Shown here: piece by piece, positions 8,517-15,772 of the stretch | Numbering within the stretch: the stretch's first letter is position 1 | How the letters are laid out: each line of letters opens with the position of its first letter | Source of the DNA: a bacterium | GTDB lineage: Bacteria; Armatimonadota; Fimbriimonadia; Fimbriimonadales; GBS-DC | Reading direction: 5' to 3' | NCBI GenBank assembly: GCA_029335935.2 | Contig: JARJMV020000079.1 | Coordinates: 1 to 15,772 of the forward strand | Length of the DNA stretch: 15,772 nucleotides | Position numbers and translations under genes: made by a program | Notes under the pieces: model-generated | Seen by the model: the letters and a program-made list of their open reading frames with translations, nothing else | What the model was told of the DNA's origin: nothing | Database searches by the model: none

Positions 8517-10289
8517 GTGAAAACACGGATGAGACGAACTTGGACAACGCGCACAGCGTATCTTGGAGTGATGAGTATGCTCGCGGTGGGGCTGCTCTAC
8601 CCACTGGGCGCTGCGCGCGCCTACGCCCAACTGGTGCAACTGCCACGCATCGCGGTGCTGGACTTCGCCAATAAAAGCGGCTACGGCGGCGCAAGCATCG
8701 CACGCGCCGCCACCGACGCCGTCGCAAGCGAATATCAGAAGTCAGGTAAGTTCGAAGTGCTGGCGCGCGGCGAGGTCGACCAACAACTCAAAGACTTAGA
8801 CCTCGCACTCCCCTTAGACCGCACAGGCTTCCTGCGACTGGGACGCGCTCTGCAAACCGAATCGCTCATCACGGGCGAGGTGAACGCCGTCACCTTCGTG
8901 GGCAATCCGAAACAAGCGCAGGTGGTGCTCACGGTGCGTGTCATCGACATCGCTTCGGGCGAACCTATCAACGGCGCGGTGGCGACAGGCTTTAGCAATC
9001 GCCGTCCAGGCTACACGGGCGACGACGACACGCTGGTGCAAGAGGCAATCCGCAACGCCGCCTTCGAAGCCGTGCGCTCCATTCAAAACTACACGATTCC
9101 TGAAGCCACCATTCTCACCACGCGCGCGGGCAAGGAAGTGCTGCTCAATCGCGGCATTCGCGGCGGATTGCAGCCCGGCATGGAGATGATTGTCGTGCGT
9201 CGCGGCGAGGAAGTAGGGCGCATCCGCATCACCCAAGTCTCCGATAGCGACGCGGTAGGCGAGATTATCGACTTCGGGCGCGGTATCCAGAGCGAAGACC
9301 GCGCACGCGCCATCTTCCGCGTGCCCACCGTGGAAGTGCGCGCTGGCAAAGTTCGCACCGAAACACCGCGCCGACCTGGCGAAGGTAATAAACTCCTGCG
9401 CGCATTAGGACCCATCCTCATCATCGGTCTGATTGCCTTCGGCGTGGCGCGCGCCTCCTCCGGCGGCAATACCCCCGTGCAGTCTTTACTCGCGGAAGCA
9501 GGCGCAGACAGCAACTTCGAACCTTATGTGCGTATCTCATGGAAAACCACTCTGTTCGCAAAAAGCGCATCCGATACGATTCAGTGGCAGATCTATCGCT
9601 CGGACTTCATCGGCACGGACGGCAATGGCAACTTGCGCCCTGTGGGTGTAACCCCCGGCAACCAGAACTTCTTCATCGATACCACAGTGCCGCGCACCTT
9701 CAGCTACGCCAGCCTGCCGCGTGAAGGCAGCGAAGACCCAGAATTCGATGAGCTGGAAGGCGCGCCCGGCGTTGCGTCAGGACGCTCCTACACCTACCAA
9801 ATCGCGTTGGTCTATCGCGAGCGTATCGATGTAGAAGGTTCACAGCTCATCCTGTTTAAGCTCTCCGATCGGGTGCGCTCGGGTCAGGCGACCGTCTTGC
9901 AGCCGGTGCAACTGTTGACGCCTGTGCAGCGCAGCGAGGATGTAGACCCCAAAGATGTGCGCTTTAGTTGGCTATCGACGGAGGGTGCGAACGCCTATCG
10001 TGTGCAAGTCTCAACCGACCCAACCTTCCCCAGAGATCGCACCTTCGTCTCTAACGAGATACTGACGACGATAGCAGGCGGCTCGCCTCTATCTACCGAT
10101 CGAATCAATCTGGAGACCGCGTTGCTGAACCGCTTGGGATTGGTGGGGCAGCGCGTGCCTCTCTACTGGCGTGTGGGCGCACGCAACTTGGGCGATAGTC
10201 CGGGGCCTGTGCCCGACAACAGTGGCTTGCGCTATGTGTGGAGTCGCCCCTTCGAGTTCACCACGCAAGAGCTGCCGCCCAGCCCGTAA
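8517..10289 (+). CDS. CsgG/FlgT-like envelope protein with internal membrane segment and C-terminal Fn3-like domains
   Basis: The 590-residue product begins with a long signal peptide (RMRR, then a hydrophobic core, likely cut after AYA at 37). Residues 43-190 resemble the CsgG/LpoB-type alpha/beta domain: IAVLDFANKS, then a helix rich in Ala, FEVLARGEVDQQL, LITGEVNAV and VVLTVRVIDIASGEPI. Residues 196-267 resemble the C-terminal beta domain of FlgT (EVLLNRGIRGGLQPGMEMIV). Residues 294-310 form a hydrophobic, probably membrane-spanning helix, and residues 336-450 and 466-585 look like two fibronectin-III-type sandwiches. CsgG forms an outer-membrane export pore in curli systems, and relatives assist envelope machines. 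Here no lipobox Cys is visible and the internal helix is unusual, so pore formation is not shown. The gene lies 28 bases after a gene for an exported giant protein and 82 bases before a protease carrying the same tail. Confidence 0.8.
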   Translation: MKTRMRRTWTTRTAYLGVMSMLAVGLLYPLGAARAYAQLVQLPRIAVLDFANKSGYGGASIARAATDAVASEYQKSGKFEVLARGEVDQQLKDLDLALPLDRTGFLRLGRALQTESLITGEVNAVTFVGNPKQAQVVLTVRVIDIASGEPINGAVATGFSNRRPGYTGDDDTLVQEAIRNAAFEAVRSIQNYTIPEATILTTRAGKEVLLNRGIRGGLQPGMEMIVVRRGEEVGRIRITQVSDSDAVGEIIDFGRGIQSEDRARAIFRVPTVEVRAGKVRTETPRRPGEGNKLLRALGPILIIGLIAFGVARASSGGNTPVQSLLAEAGADSNFEPYVRISWKTTLFAKSASDTIQWQIYRSDFIGTDGNGNLRPVGVTPGNQNFFIDTTVPRTFSYASLPREGSEDPEFDELEGAPGVASGRSYTYQIALVYRERIDVEGSQLILFKLSDRVRSGQATVLQPVQLLTPVQRSEDVDPKDVRFSWLSTEGANAYRVQVSTDPTFPRDRTFVSNEILTTIAGGSPLSTDRINLETALLNRLGLVGQRVPLYWRVGARNLGDSPGPVPDNSGLRYVWSRPFEFTTQELPPSP

Positions 10290-10299
10290 AGGGTTCTAT

Positions 10300-10327
10300 C
10301 GGGGCGCAGCATGAAACCTGCGCCCCG
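10300..10327 (+). terminator. Perfect 10-bp intergenic hairpin, possible terminator or processing site
   Basis: Bases 10300-10309 (CGGGGCGCAG) pair perfectly with 10318-10327 across an 8-base loop. The structure starts 11 bases after the stop codon of the CsgG-like gene. The stem is strong enough for a rho-independent terminator, but the downstream tract is weak (only a TCTTT at 10336-10340). It may terminate partially, protect the upstream mRNA 3' end, or separate the array into two expression units. Confidence 0.5.
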
Positions 10328-10371
10328 CCTATGCGTCTTTACTACTGGCAATTATCGGGAGGAGATAACCG

Positions 10372-13287
10372 ATGAAATGGATGTGGCGATGGTTCGTTGG
10401 AGTTGTAATGGCTGTCCACTGCGCGGGCGCACAAACGCTTACGCCCGACGATGTGGTACCCGGCGAGATGCTGGTGCGTCTCCACGCTGGTTCCACCGTC
10501 GACACAGCTAAAGCGCTCGCTGATCGCTACGGTCTCAGCGTGCGACCTATCGCAGTGACCGATACCTATGTCATGCGCTTCCCCCAGCAAAACGCGACTC
10601 CACAGCAGCTGCTGGATCGTGTGAACGAACTGGTCAAGCAGCTGGAGCGCGAGGCAAGTGTGAAATATGTAGAGCCGCACTGGCGGCTCAAACCGCTGGC
10701 GGTCCCCAACGATCCTCTCTTCGCTGAGCAGTGGGCGCTTCGCATGATGAAAGCCCCCGCTGCATGGGATACCGAGAAAGGTCAAGCAGGCATCCGAATT
10801 GCTATCATCGACGATAACTTCCTTCGCTCGCATCCAGACCTGCAAGCACGCTTTGACCCGCTCTCGCGCAACTTCGTAGCCGACCCACCCGACACCAACA
10901 TCGACCCTGAAGGTTCAGGATTCTCTCACGGAACAGCTGTGATGGGCGTCGCACTGGCAGCGACCGACAACGGCATCGGCATCGCAGGGCTCTGTTGGGA
11001 AGGTGTCACTGCAGTAGCGCTGAAAACGACTGCCTCGCCGTCGGGATTTCTTGATGGTCAAAACATTCTCGAGGCGTTCCAGTATGTCTTGGATAACGCC
11101 AACCAGATTGCCGTAGTGAACATGAGCTTCGGCGGCTACTTCCCATCCTCCCAAATGAACGATTTGATCCAGCGTATCTACCAAGCAGGCGTTGTGCTGG
11201 TGGGTGGCGCTGGCAACGACAATACCAACTTACCCTTCTATCCAGCCGACTTTAACAATGTGGTGAAGGTTTCGGCGGTGGGTCCGTCGGGTGCAAAAGC
11301 GTCCTACTCGAACTTTGGGAATGTCGATCTGGCGACCCCTGGCGGCGACCAGGAGAGCAACTTCAACGATGGCGTGCTGTCGACCGTTACTGGCTCAGCG
11401 CAATATGCCCCTGTGCAGGGTACCTCCTTTGCCTCGCCCTACGCGGCGGCGGCCGTGGCGCTACTGCTCTCCGCAGGGGTTCCGCGCCATACCGCTAACG
11501 ACGCCGAACCGCGCGCAGTGGTGGTGCTGAAAGAGACAGCTGACTCGCGCGGTCGCGCCGTACCCGACCCTGAACTGGGCTACGGTATTGTCGACTTGGA
11601 TCAAGCGCTGCGCGGCGTCGGCGGCGTGGGCGTCGCTTTCCTGCAGCCTGTGTCTGGCACAACTACCGACACGCGCATCGTGCGCGTGCAAGTGGTGGTG
11701 CGCCGCGTCTTAAACAACGATGTCGCCAACATCCTGAATGTGCGCCTCAATGGCGACCCGCTACCGCGCAGTGTGTGGGAGCCGAGCGCTGTAGTGAATG
11801 TCCAACAGAAGACGATTAGCCTCGATTTCAATGTTGCCCTGCCCGGTGAGGGACGCCATACGATTACCGTGGAAGCAACAGGGCAGGATGGCGTGGTTGG
11901 CAGCGGTTCTACCCGCGTGATTGCCAAAGCCTATGTGCTAAACGCAGGGTTAGCGATGTTCTCAGTGCCGTACAACATCACGCAGACGCCTGAAGAGATT
12001 TTCGGCAGTGAAGCGTTGCTGGCGCGCTACATCACTACCGAAGGCGCATACGCCCGCTACTCAGCGGCAAACCCCGACCCGCGCGCGAGCTTCAATCCGC
12101 CCGGCGCCGCAGTGCGACCCGACGGTTCTAATACCCCCACACCACCGCGCGGCTTGGGATACTTTGTGCGCAGCAACTCGCCCGCCTTCATCTTAGGCGA
12201 CCAATCAATCGATAACAATACCGCCTACCTCATCCCGCTCCAAGAAGGCTGGAACATGATTGGCAACCCGTTCCCGTTTAATGTGCCGTGGGCGGCGTGC
12301 GAAGTCGAAATCACGGGCGCGGGCGGTCAGCTACAACGCATCAGCTTGCAAGAAGCCGCCGAACGCGACTATATCCGCTTGCAAATCTATCGATTCATTC
12401 CGCTAACAGGCGAATACACTTGGCGCACCGCGCCGCTCGGCGAACTCATCGCCTGGCAAGGACACTGGGTGAAAGCGCTGAAGCCCTGCACGCTCGTGGT
12501 GCCCCCTGTCGGCGCGCTGCGTAGCCGCCCCGACGAGTCGCCGCGCGTCGTCCCTCAACAAACCGAGGGCTGGCTCCTCAGACTTGTGGCGCGTAGCGGC
12601 GACCGCGAAGACAGCAACACGCTCATCGGCGCCGCTTCCAACGCCAGCGACGACATCGGACGCGAAGATGTGGAGAAGCCCCCAGCGTTCAAGTCCTACC
12701 TGATGGTGCGAATCATCGACCAGCGCACCCGCTCTGCATTAGCGCAGGACATCCGACGCAACAGCCGACGCGCCCAACGCTGGGAACTGGAAGTCGCGAC
12801 CGACCAGCCCGAAGCAGAGGTGACTTTGCAGTGGACGCAAGAGCTGCCCCTGCCGCGCGGCACACGGCTCACGCTGATAGACCAGGCAACGGGCGAGCGG
12901 ATCTCGATGATCCACAACAGCGCGCATCGGTTCCGCACCGATGCGAATAGCCGTCGCCGATTCGTTATCGAGGCGCAGTCCACCCGAACCAGCCGCCTGC
13001 AGGTGACGAATGTGGCAGTGACGCAGACGCGCGGCAACCAGTTCTCCATTCAGTATGCACTCAACGGAGACGCTTCAGTGCAGGTGCTTGTCCAAGACGC
13101 AACGGGCAGGACGATTGCGCGTCTACAGAATGGAACGCGCTCGGCAGGCGTGAACACCGCTACTTGGAACGGGCGCAGCGACTCGGGCGTCGCCGTGCCG
13201 CCCGGCGCGTACCAACTGCAGATCGTCGCCACAGGCGACGATGGCGAAGTGGCGCGAGCGGTTCGACCGCTTATCGTGGCGCGATAA
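10372..13287 (+). CDS. Exported subtilisin-family (S8) serine protease with shared C-terminal module
   Basis: This is a 971-residue secreted endopeptidase. The signal peptide is likely cut after AGA (residue 20). Residues 28-120 form a fervidolysin-type propeptide (PGEMLVRL through PNDPLFAEQWAL). The catalytic domain spans about 125-415, with Asp147 in IAIIDDNF, His186 in FSHGTAVMG, oxyanion Asn282 in GGAGND and Ser352 in GTSFASPYAAA. The usual Asp-Thr-Gly around the catalytic Asp reads Asp-Asp-Asn, but all catalytic residues are present. Residues 425-520 look like an Ig-type linker domain. Residues 523-971 form the three-part C-terminal module shared with the neighbours. The ATG follows GGGAGGAG (10357-10364) with a 7-base spacer. 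Its substrate is unknown; processing of co-encoded surface proteins is a plausible inference, and general nutrient proteolysis is the alternative. Confidence 0.93.
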   Translation: MKWMWRWFVGVVMAVHCAGAQTLTPDDVVPGEMLVRLHAGSTVDTAKALADRYGLSVRPIAVTDTYVMRFPQQNATPQQLLDRVNELVKQLEREASVKYVEPHWRLKPLAVPNDPLFAEQWALRMMKAPAAWDTEKGQAGIRIAIIDDNFLRSHPDLQARFDPLSRNFVADPPDTNIDPEGSGFSHGTAVMGVALAATDNGIGIAGLCWEGVTAVALKTTASPSGFLDGQNILEAFQYVLDNANQIAVVNMSFGGYFPSSQMNDLIQRIYQAGVVLVGGAGNDNTNLPFYPADFNNVVKVSAVGPSGAKASYSNFGNVDLATPGGDQESNFNDGVLSTVTGSAQYAPVQGTSFASPYAAAAVALLLSAGVPRHTANDAEPRAVVVLKETADSRGRAVPDPELGYGIVDLDQALRGVGGVGVAFLQPVSGTTTDTRIVRVQVVVRRVLNNDVANILNVRLNGDPLPRSVWEPSAVVNVQQKTISLDFNVALPGEGRHTITVEATGQDGVVGSGSTRVIAKAYVLNAGLAMFSVPYNITQTPEEIFGSEALLARYITTEGAYARYSAANPDPRASFNPPGAAVRPDGSNTPTPPRGLGYFVRSNSPAFILGDQSIDNNTAYLIPLQEGWNMIGNPFPFNVPWAACEVEITGAGGQLQRISLQEAAERDYIRLQIYRFIPLTGEYTWRTAPLGELIAWQGHWVKALKPCTLVVPPVGALRSRPDESPRVVPQQTEGWLLRLVARSGDREDSNTLIGAASNASDDIGREDVEKPPAFKSYLMVRIIDQRTRSALAQDIRRNSRRAQRWELEVATDQPEAEVTLQWTQELPLPRGTRLTLIDQATGERISMIHNSAHRFRTDANSRRRFVIEAQSTRTSRLQVTNVAVTQTRGNQFSIQYALNGDASVQVLVQDATGRTIARLQNGTRSAGVNTATWNGRSDSGVAVPPGAYQLQIVATGDDGEVARAVRPLIVAR
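11938..13284 (+). repeat. Shared C-terminal module, copy 2
   Basis: In the protease, part (a) spans residues 523-712 with GWNMIGNPF at 626-634 and a closing GHWVKALKPCTLVVPP. Part (b), 732-870, opens GWLLRLVARSG, contains DVEKPP at 766-771, then VTLQW, LPRG, DQATGER and HRFR. Part (c), 874-971, is the FlgD-type Ig domain with SAGVNTATWNGRSDSG and VPPGAYQLQI, ending PLIVAR at the C terminus. Order and spacing match copy 1. Confidence 0.8.
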
Positions 13288-13307
13288 CCGAAGGAGGCAA
13301 ACGAATT

Positions 13308-15772
13308 ATGAGACGAAGCATCTTGACAACACTGAGTGCCCTAACGCTGAGCGCTACGCTCTGGGCGCAGGATTTCTATATTCCTGCCCCAGGTCAGCGA
13401 TGTGGGTGTCCCGATAATCAAAATCCCGTGAGCGATGACTACCTTGACCTTGAGGTGGACAACGGCGTGCTGGGCGCTGTGTTAGGTCTGAGCGGCACGG
13501 TCACTTGGCGCACGGGGTGCTTCCCCATAGAAAGCGCCCCATGCACCACACGACCCGCCGAGGGGAGCATTCAGCTGGGCACTTCGGGGGGCAACACCCT
13601 GCTTGGCGACGGCAGTATCGCAATGACCTCAGGCTATCCTTGGGGCGTGTACCCCGGCGGCATCTTCATCACGATGCAAGCCACGCGTGAAGGTCAAACC
13701 CAGACCTTTGTGTGGGGGCGCGAGGGCGGTCCGAACGTCATCTTTGAGCGTGCCTTTCGGGGCGCGAGTGGATTCTACATCCGACGCACTTGGAATGTGG
13801 AAGGCTGGGATACCGACTTGCGCATCGATCTAATCCAGTCGGTGGCGCGTATCAGCCTGCGCGTGCGCAATAACGGCGATACTCCCGCCAGCTTGGCGCT
13901 GCGACTGGCATCCGATGTGGAAGTCGGCGTCGAGGATGGCTTCAGCCGCAACGGCGCATCCCGCCCTCCTTATGTCTATCTACAAGGGCAACGCCCTGTG
14001 CGCACCGATGTCGACCTGCGCGGCACGCAGGTTCCTAACGCCATCGAATTCTATCTGGGGCGCGGCAACCTCGCAGGTTCCTCGCGCTATATCCTCCGAC
14101 CGATTCCGGGCTTCAACGACCAGACGCCCATCGACCGACTCGTGGTGGGGGACTGGTACTTCATACAGGGTACCACCATCTGGGAACCCACGCTCTTCCC
14201 AGATGTGTTCATTCGCGATGTCGCAATTAATCTGTTCGTGAATGCCCGTAATTTTGCTCCAGGTCAAGAACGAGAGTATGTGTTCTATGTCTCCCTGACA
14301 CCTGTGGATCTGGATGTGCAGCCGCCGATTGCGCTGGGTGTCGAGGCGCTGCCCGTCATCGAGCCGAACCGCGACGACCTCTCGCAACTCGCCAACAACG
14401 GCGCGTTCGATATCATCGCGAATGTCACCAATCAATACTTTATCGTGGGACGCGAGATCGACCTAACGAATGTCGCTGTCGACCTGTCGCTGCCTGCTGG
14501 AGTATCGCTCGCGCCAGGCGAGACCCGCTCCCGAACGATTGCGAGGCTTTCCCCTGGGCAAACAGCGCCCGTCCGATGGCGCGTAGTCGCCGACCCTGCA
14601 ACCGTGGGATTTGTCACTTTTCGCGTCTCGGTTCAAGCACCGCCGGCTCCCACGAAGTCGGTGGCGCGTACGATCCTTATCTCCGCGACAACGAATCGCA
14701 AGCTGGAGCGCGGTTTCCAAATCGTCTCGATACCGTTCACGGCAACAGGAACCCTGGACGAGGTTCTCAACCTCCCCGTGTCGTACCAAGCAAAGCGATG
14801 GAACCCTGAACGCGAGTTGTACGAGACCATCGATACCATACAACCCGGTCAAGGCTTTTGGCTCTTCTTGCCCGGAGATTCGTTCGTGGCTCAGTACGAC
14901 TCTGGCAGCTTACGCTTCCCCGATAGCGTGTTCGATACCAGTGTGCCCGTGCCGCTCAAGAAGGGCTGGAACCAGATTGGCAACCCCTACCCGTACCCGC
15001 TGGTGTTGGGGCAGGTGGTTGTGGTGCCGTCCAGCAATCCGAGGAATAGCTTGAGCTTTGCGGAGGCGGCAGGGCAGGGCGTTGTTCGTGGCGTGATTTA
15101 CTTCTGGGATGAGTTCACGGGCGAGTATAAGTTCACTTCGGACCCGAACACCCCCATCTTGCCTCATCGGGGCTACTGGATTAAGTGCGCCGAGGATGTG
15201 GAGTTTGTCTACCCGCCCGTGTTTCTGCCCGGCACGGGCTTCGGCGGCAACCTCACGCGCTCCGTGCAAGAGCGTCCGAACCTGCCCAACGATTGGCGAT
15301 TACAAATCGTGGCGCGCACCAGCCGCGGCGTGGATACCCAGAACTTCGTCGGGATGAGCAGTGGGCGTAGCGCAGGCGACATTGAAGAGCCGCCCACGCC
15401 GCTGCCCGAGCGCCCGGTCAACCTAACCATCCTGAAGTCGGGCACGGGCGCGCCGCTGATGCAAGAGATACGCCCGCTCGCCAACCGACAGCAGTTCGAC
15501 CTGCTGGTGGAAGCCGCGACTGGCGAAGAGGTGACGCTCATCTTCCCGAACCTGAACACCGTGCCGCAGGGCTACCGCCTGCGCCTGACCGACTTGAACA
15601 CAGGTCGCATGGTAGACCTGCGCTCGACGCCAGAGTATCGGTTCGTCTCCTCAGGGCGCACACGCCTGCAACTGACAGGAGAGCGCGCGACTCGCACGGG
15701 CGCGCTAATCTCTCTTGTGACTGTCGGCACGGCAGGACGCGGCGCAGGTAGCGTCTCCTTCTCCTATGTGAT
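13308..15772 (+). CDS. Large exported beta-rich protein with shared C-terminal module, 3' end outside window
   Basis: The frame is open from the ATG at 13308 to the right edge (821 codons, no stop), 20 bases after the protease gene. The start follows AAGGAGG (13291-13297) with a 10-base spacer. Residues 1-20 are a signal peptide, likely cut after LWA. Residues 21-330 are an unrecognised beta-rich region with Cys at 32, 34, 71 and 79 that could form disulfides after export. Residues 333-460 resemble a CARDB- or NEW3-type Ig domain (IIANVTNQ, VDLSLPAGVSLAPGETR). From residue 466 the shared module begins, and the FlgD-type part is cut by the window end. By analogy with copies 1 and 2, about 75 more residues are expected. 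No enzymatic motif is visible; a structural or ligand-binding surface role is the best guess. Confidence 0.9.
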   Translation, partial: MRRSILTTLSALTLSATLWAQDFYIPAPGQRCGCPDNQNPVSDDYLDLEVDNGVLGAVLGLSGTVTWRTGCFPIESAPCTTRPAEGSIQLGTSGGNTLLGDGSIAMTSGYPWGVYPGGIFITMQATREGQTQTFVWGREGGPNVIFERAFRGASGFYIRRTWNVEGWDTDLRIDLIQSVARISLRVRNNGDTPASLALRLASDVEVGVEDGFSRNGASRPPYVYLQGQRPVRTDVDLRGTQVPNAIEFYLGRGNLAGSSRYILRPIPGFNDQTPIDRLVVGDWYFIQGTTIWEPTLFPDVFIRDVAINLFVNARNFAPGQEREYVFYVSLTPVDLDVQPPIALGVEALPVIEPNRDDLSQLANNGAFDIIANVTNQYFIVGREIDLTNVAVDLSLPAGVSLAPGETRSRTIARLSPGQTAPVRWRVVADPATVGFVTFRVSVQAPPAPTKSVARTILISATTNRKLERGFQIVSIPFTATGTLDEVLNLPVSYQAKRWNPERELYETIDTIQPGQGFWLFLPGDSFVAQYDSGSLRFPDSVFDTSVPVPLKKGWNQIGNPYPYPLVLGQVVVVPSSNPRNSLSFAEAAGQGVVRGVIYFWDEFTGEYKFTSDPNTPILPHRGYWIKCAEDVEFVYPPVFLPGTGFGGNLTRSVQERPNLPNDWRLQIVARTSRGVDTQNFVGMSSGRSAGDIEEPPTPLPERPVNLTILKSGTGAPLMQEIRPLANRQQFDLLVEAATGEEVTLIFPNLNTVPQGYRLRLTDLNTGRMVDLRSTPEYRFVSSGRTRLQLTGERATRTGALISLVTVGTAGRGAGSVSFSYV
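14703..15772 (+). repeat. Shared C-terminal module, copy 3 (truncated by window edge)
   Basis: Part (a), residues 466-640, has GWNQIGNPY at 553-561 and a closing RGYWIKCAEDVEFVYPP. Part (b), 661-790, opens DWRLQIVAR, contains DIEEPP at 691-696, then EVTLIFPNL, VPQG, LNTGR and an EYRF strand. Part (c) starts near residue 798 and only its first strands are visible (GRGAGSVSFSYV). The same order as copies 1 and 2 supports common descent. Confidence 0.78.

Noticed and set aside
8517..10289. A true curli system
   Set aside because: No curlin repeats and no CsgE or CsgF homologues are visible. Only the CsgG-like domain is present, and the rest of the protein differs from CsgG.
10372..10434. Protease as a lipoprotein because of a Cys at residue 17 in its signal region
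   Set aside because: The residues before the Cys (Ala-Val-His) do not form a lipobox, and a normal signal peptidase I site (Ala-Gly-Ala) follows.
7205..15772. Direct assignment to type IX secretion
   Set aside because: No Por/Gld/Sov components lie in the window, and the tail is closer to FlgD-type Ig domains than to the standard type IX sorting domain. Left as an analogy only.

Overview
The window is about 60% G+C, and every gene I can support lies on the + strand. It probably comes from a diderm, environmental, possibly thermophilic bacterium. The four-domain ribosomal protein S1, long mosaic secreted proteins ending in FlgD-like Ig domains, and Trp-Asn-x-Ile-Gly-Asn-Pro sandwich domains recall Armatimonadota or a related deep lineage. 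That placement is an impression from gene content, not a measurement.

Layout. Positions 2-2910 hold three housekeeping genes: the 3' end of nagA (N-acetylglucosamine-6-phosphate deacetylase), rpsA (ribosomal protein S1) and coaE (dephospho-CoA kinase). The coaE start codon overlaps the rpsA stop codon. Positions 2981-15772 hold a tight accessory array of four genes for exported proteins, with gaps of only 20-82 bases. They are a 1835-residue mosaic protein (beta-propeller, amidotransferase-like fold, four carboxypeptidase-regulatory repeats), a CsgG/FlgT-like envelope protein, a subtilisin-family protease, and a large beta-rich protein that runs off the right edge.

The main observation is that the three big exported proteins (first, third and fourth of the array) share one C-terminal module of about 450 residues, although their N-terminal parts are unrelated. 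Its parts, in order, are a sandwich domain with the GWN-x-IGNP-F/Y motif, a second beta domain with a D-[ILV]-x-[KE]-P-P motif, and a FlgD-type Ig domain ending in a basic residue. The CsgG-like gene sits between the first two carriers. This arrangement suggests, by inference, a surface-display or secretion set: cargo proteins with a common C-terminal tag, an envelope component, and a protease that carries the same tag.

A second signal covers the whole window. The palindromic tetranucleotide ACGT is almost absent (three copies found by eye), and synonymous codons before valine appear to be chosen to avoid it. The only clear non-coding structure is a perfect 10-bp hairpin at 10300-10327 between the CsgG-like gene and the protease gene. 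No RNA genes, insertion sequences, CRISPR arrays or origins were seen, and no gap between genes exceeds 90 bases.
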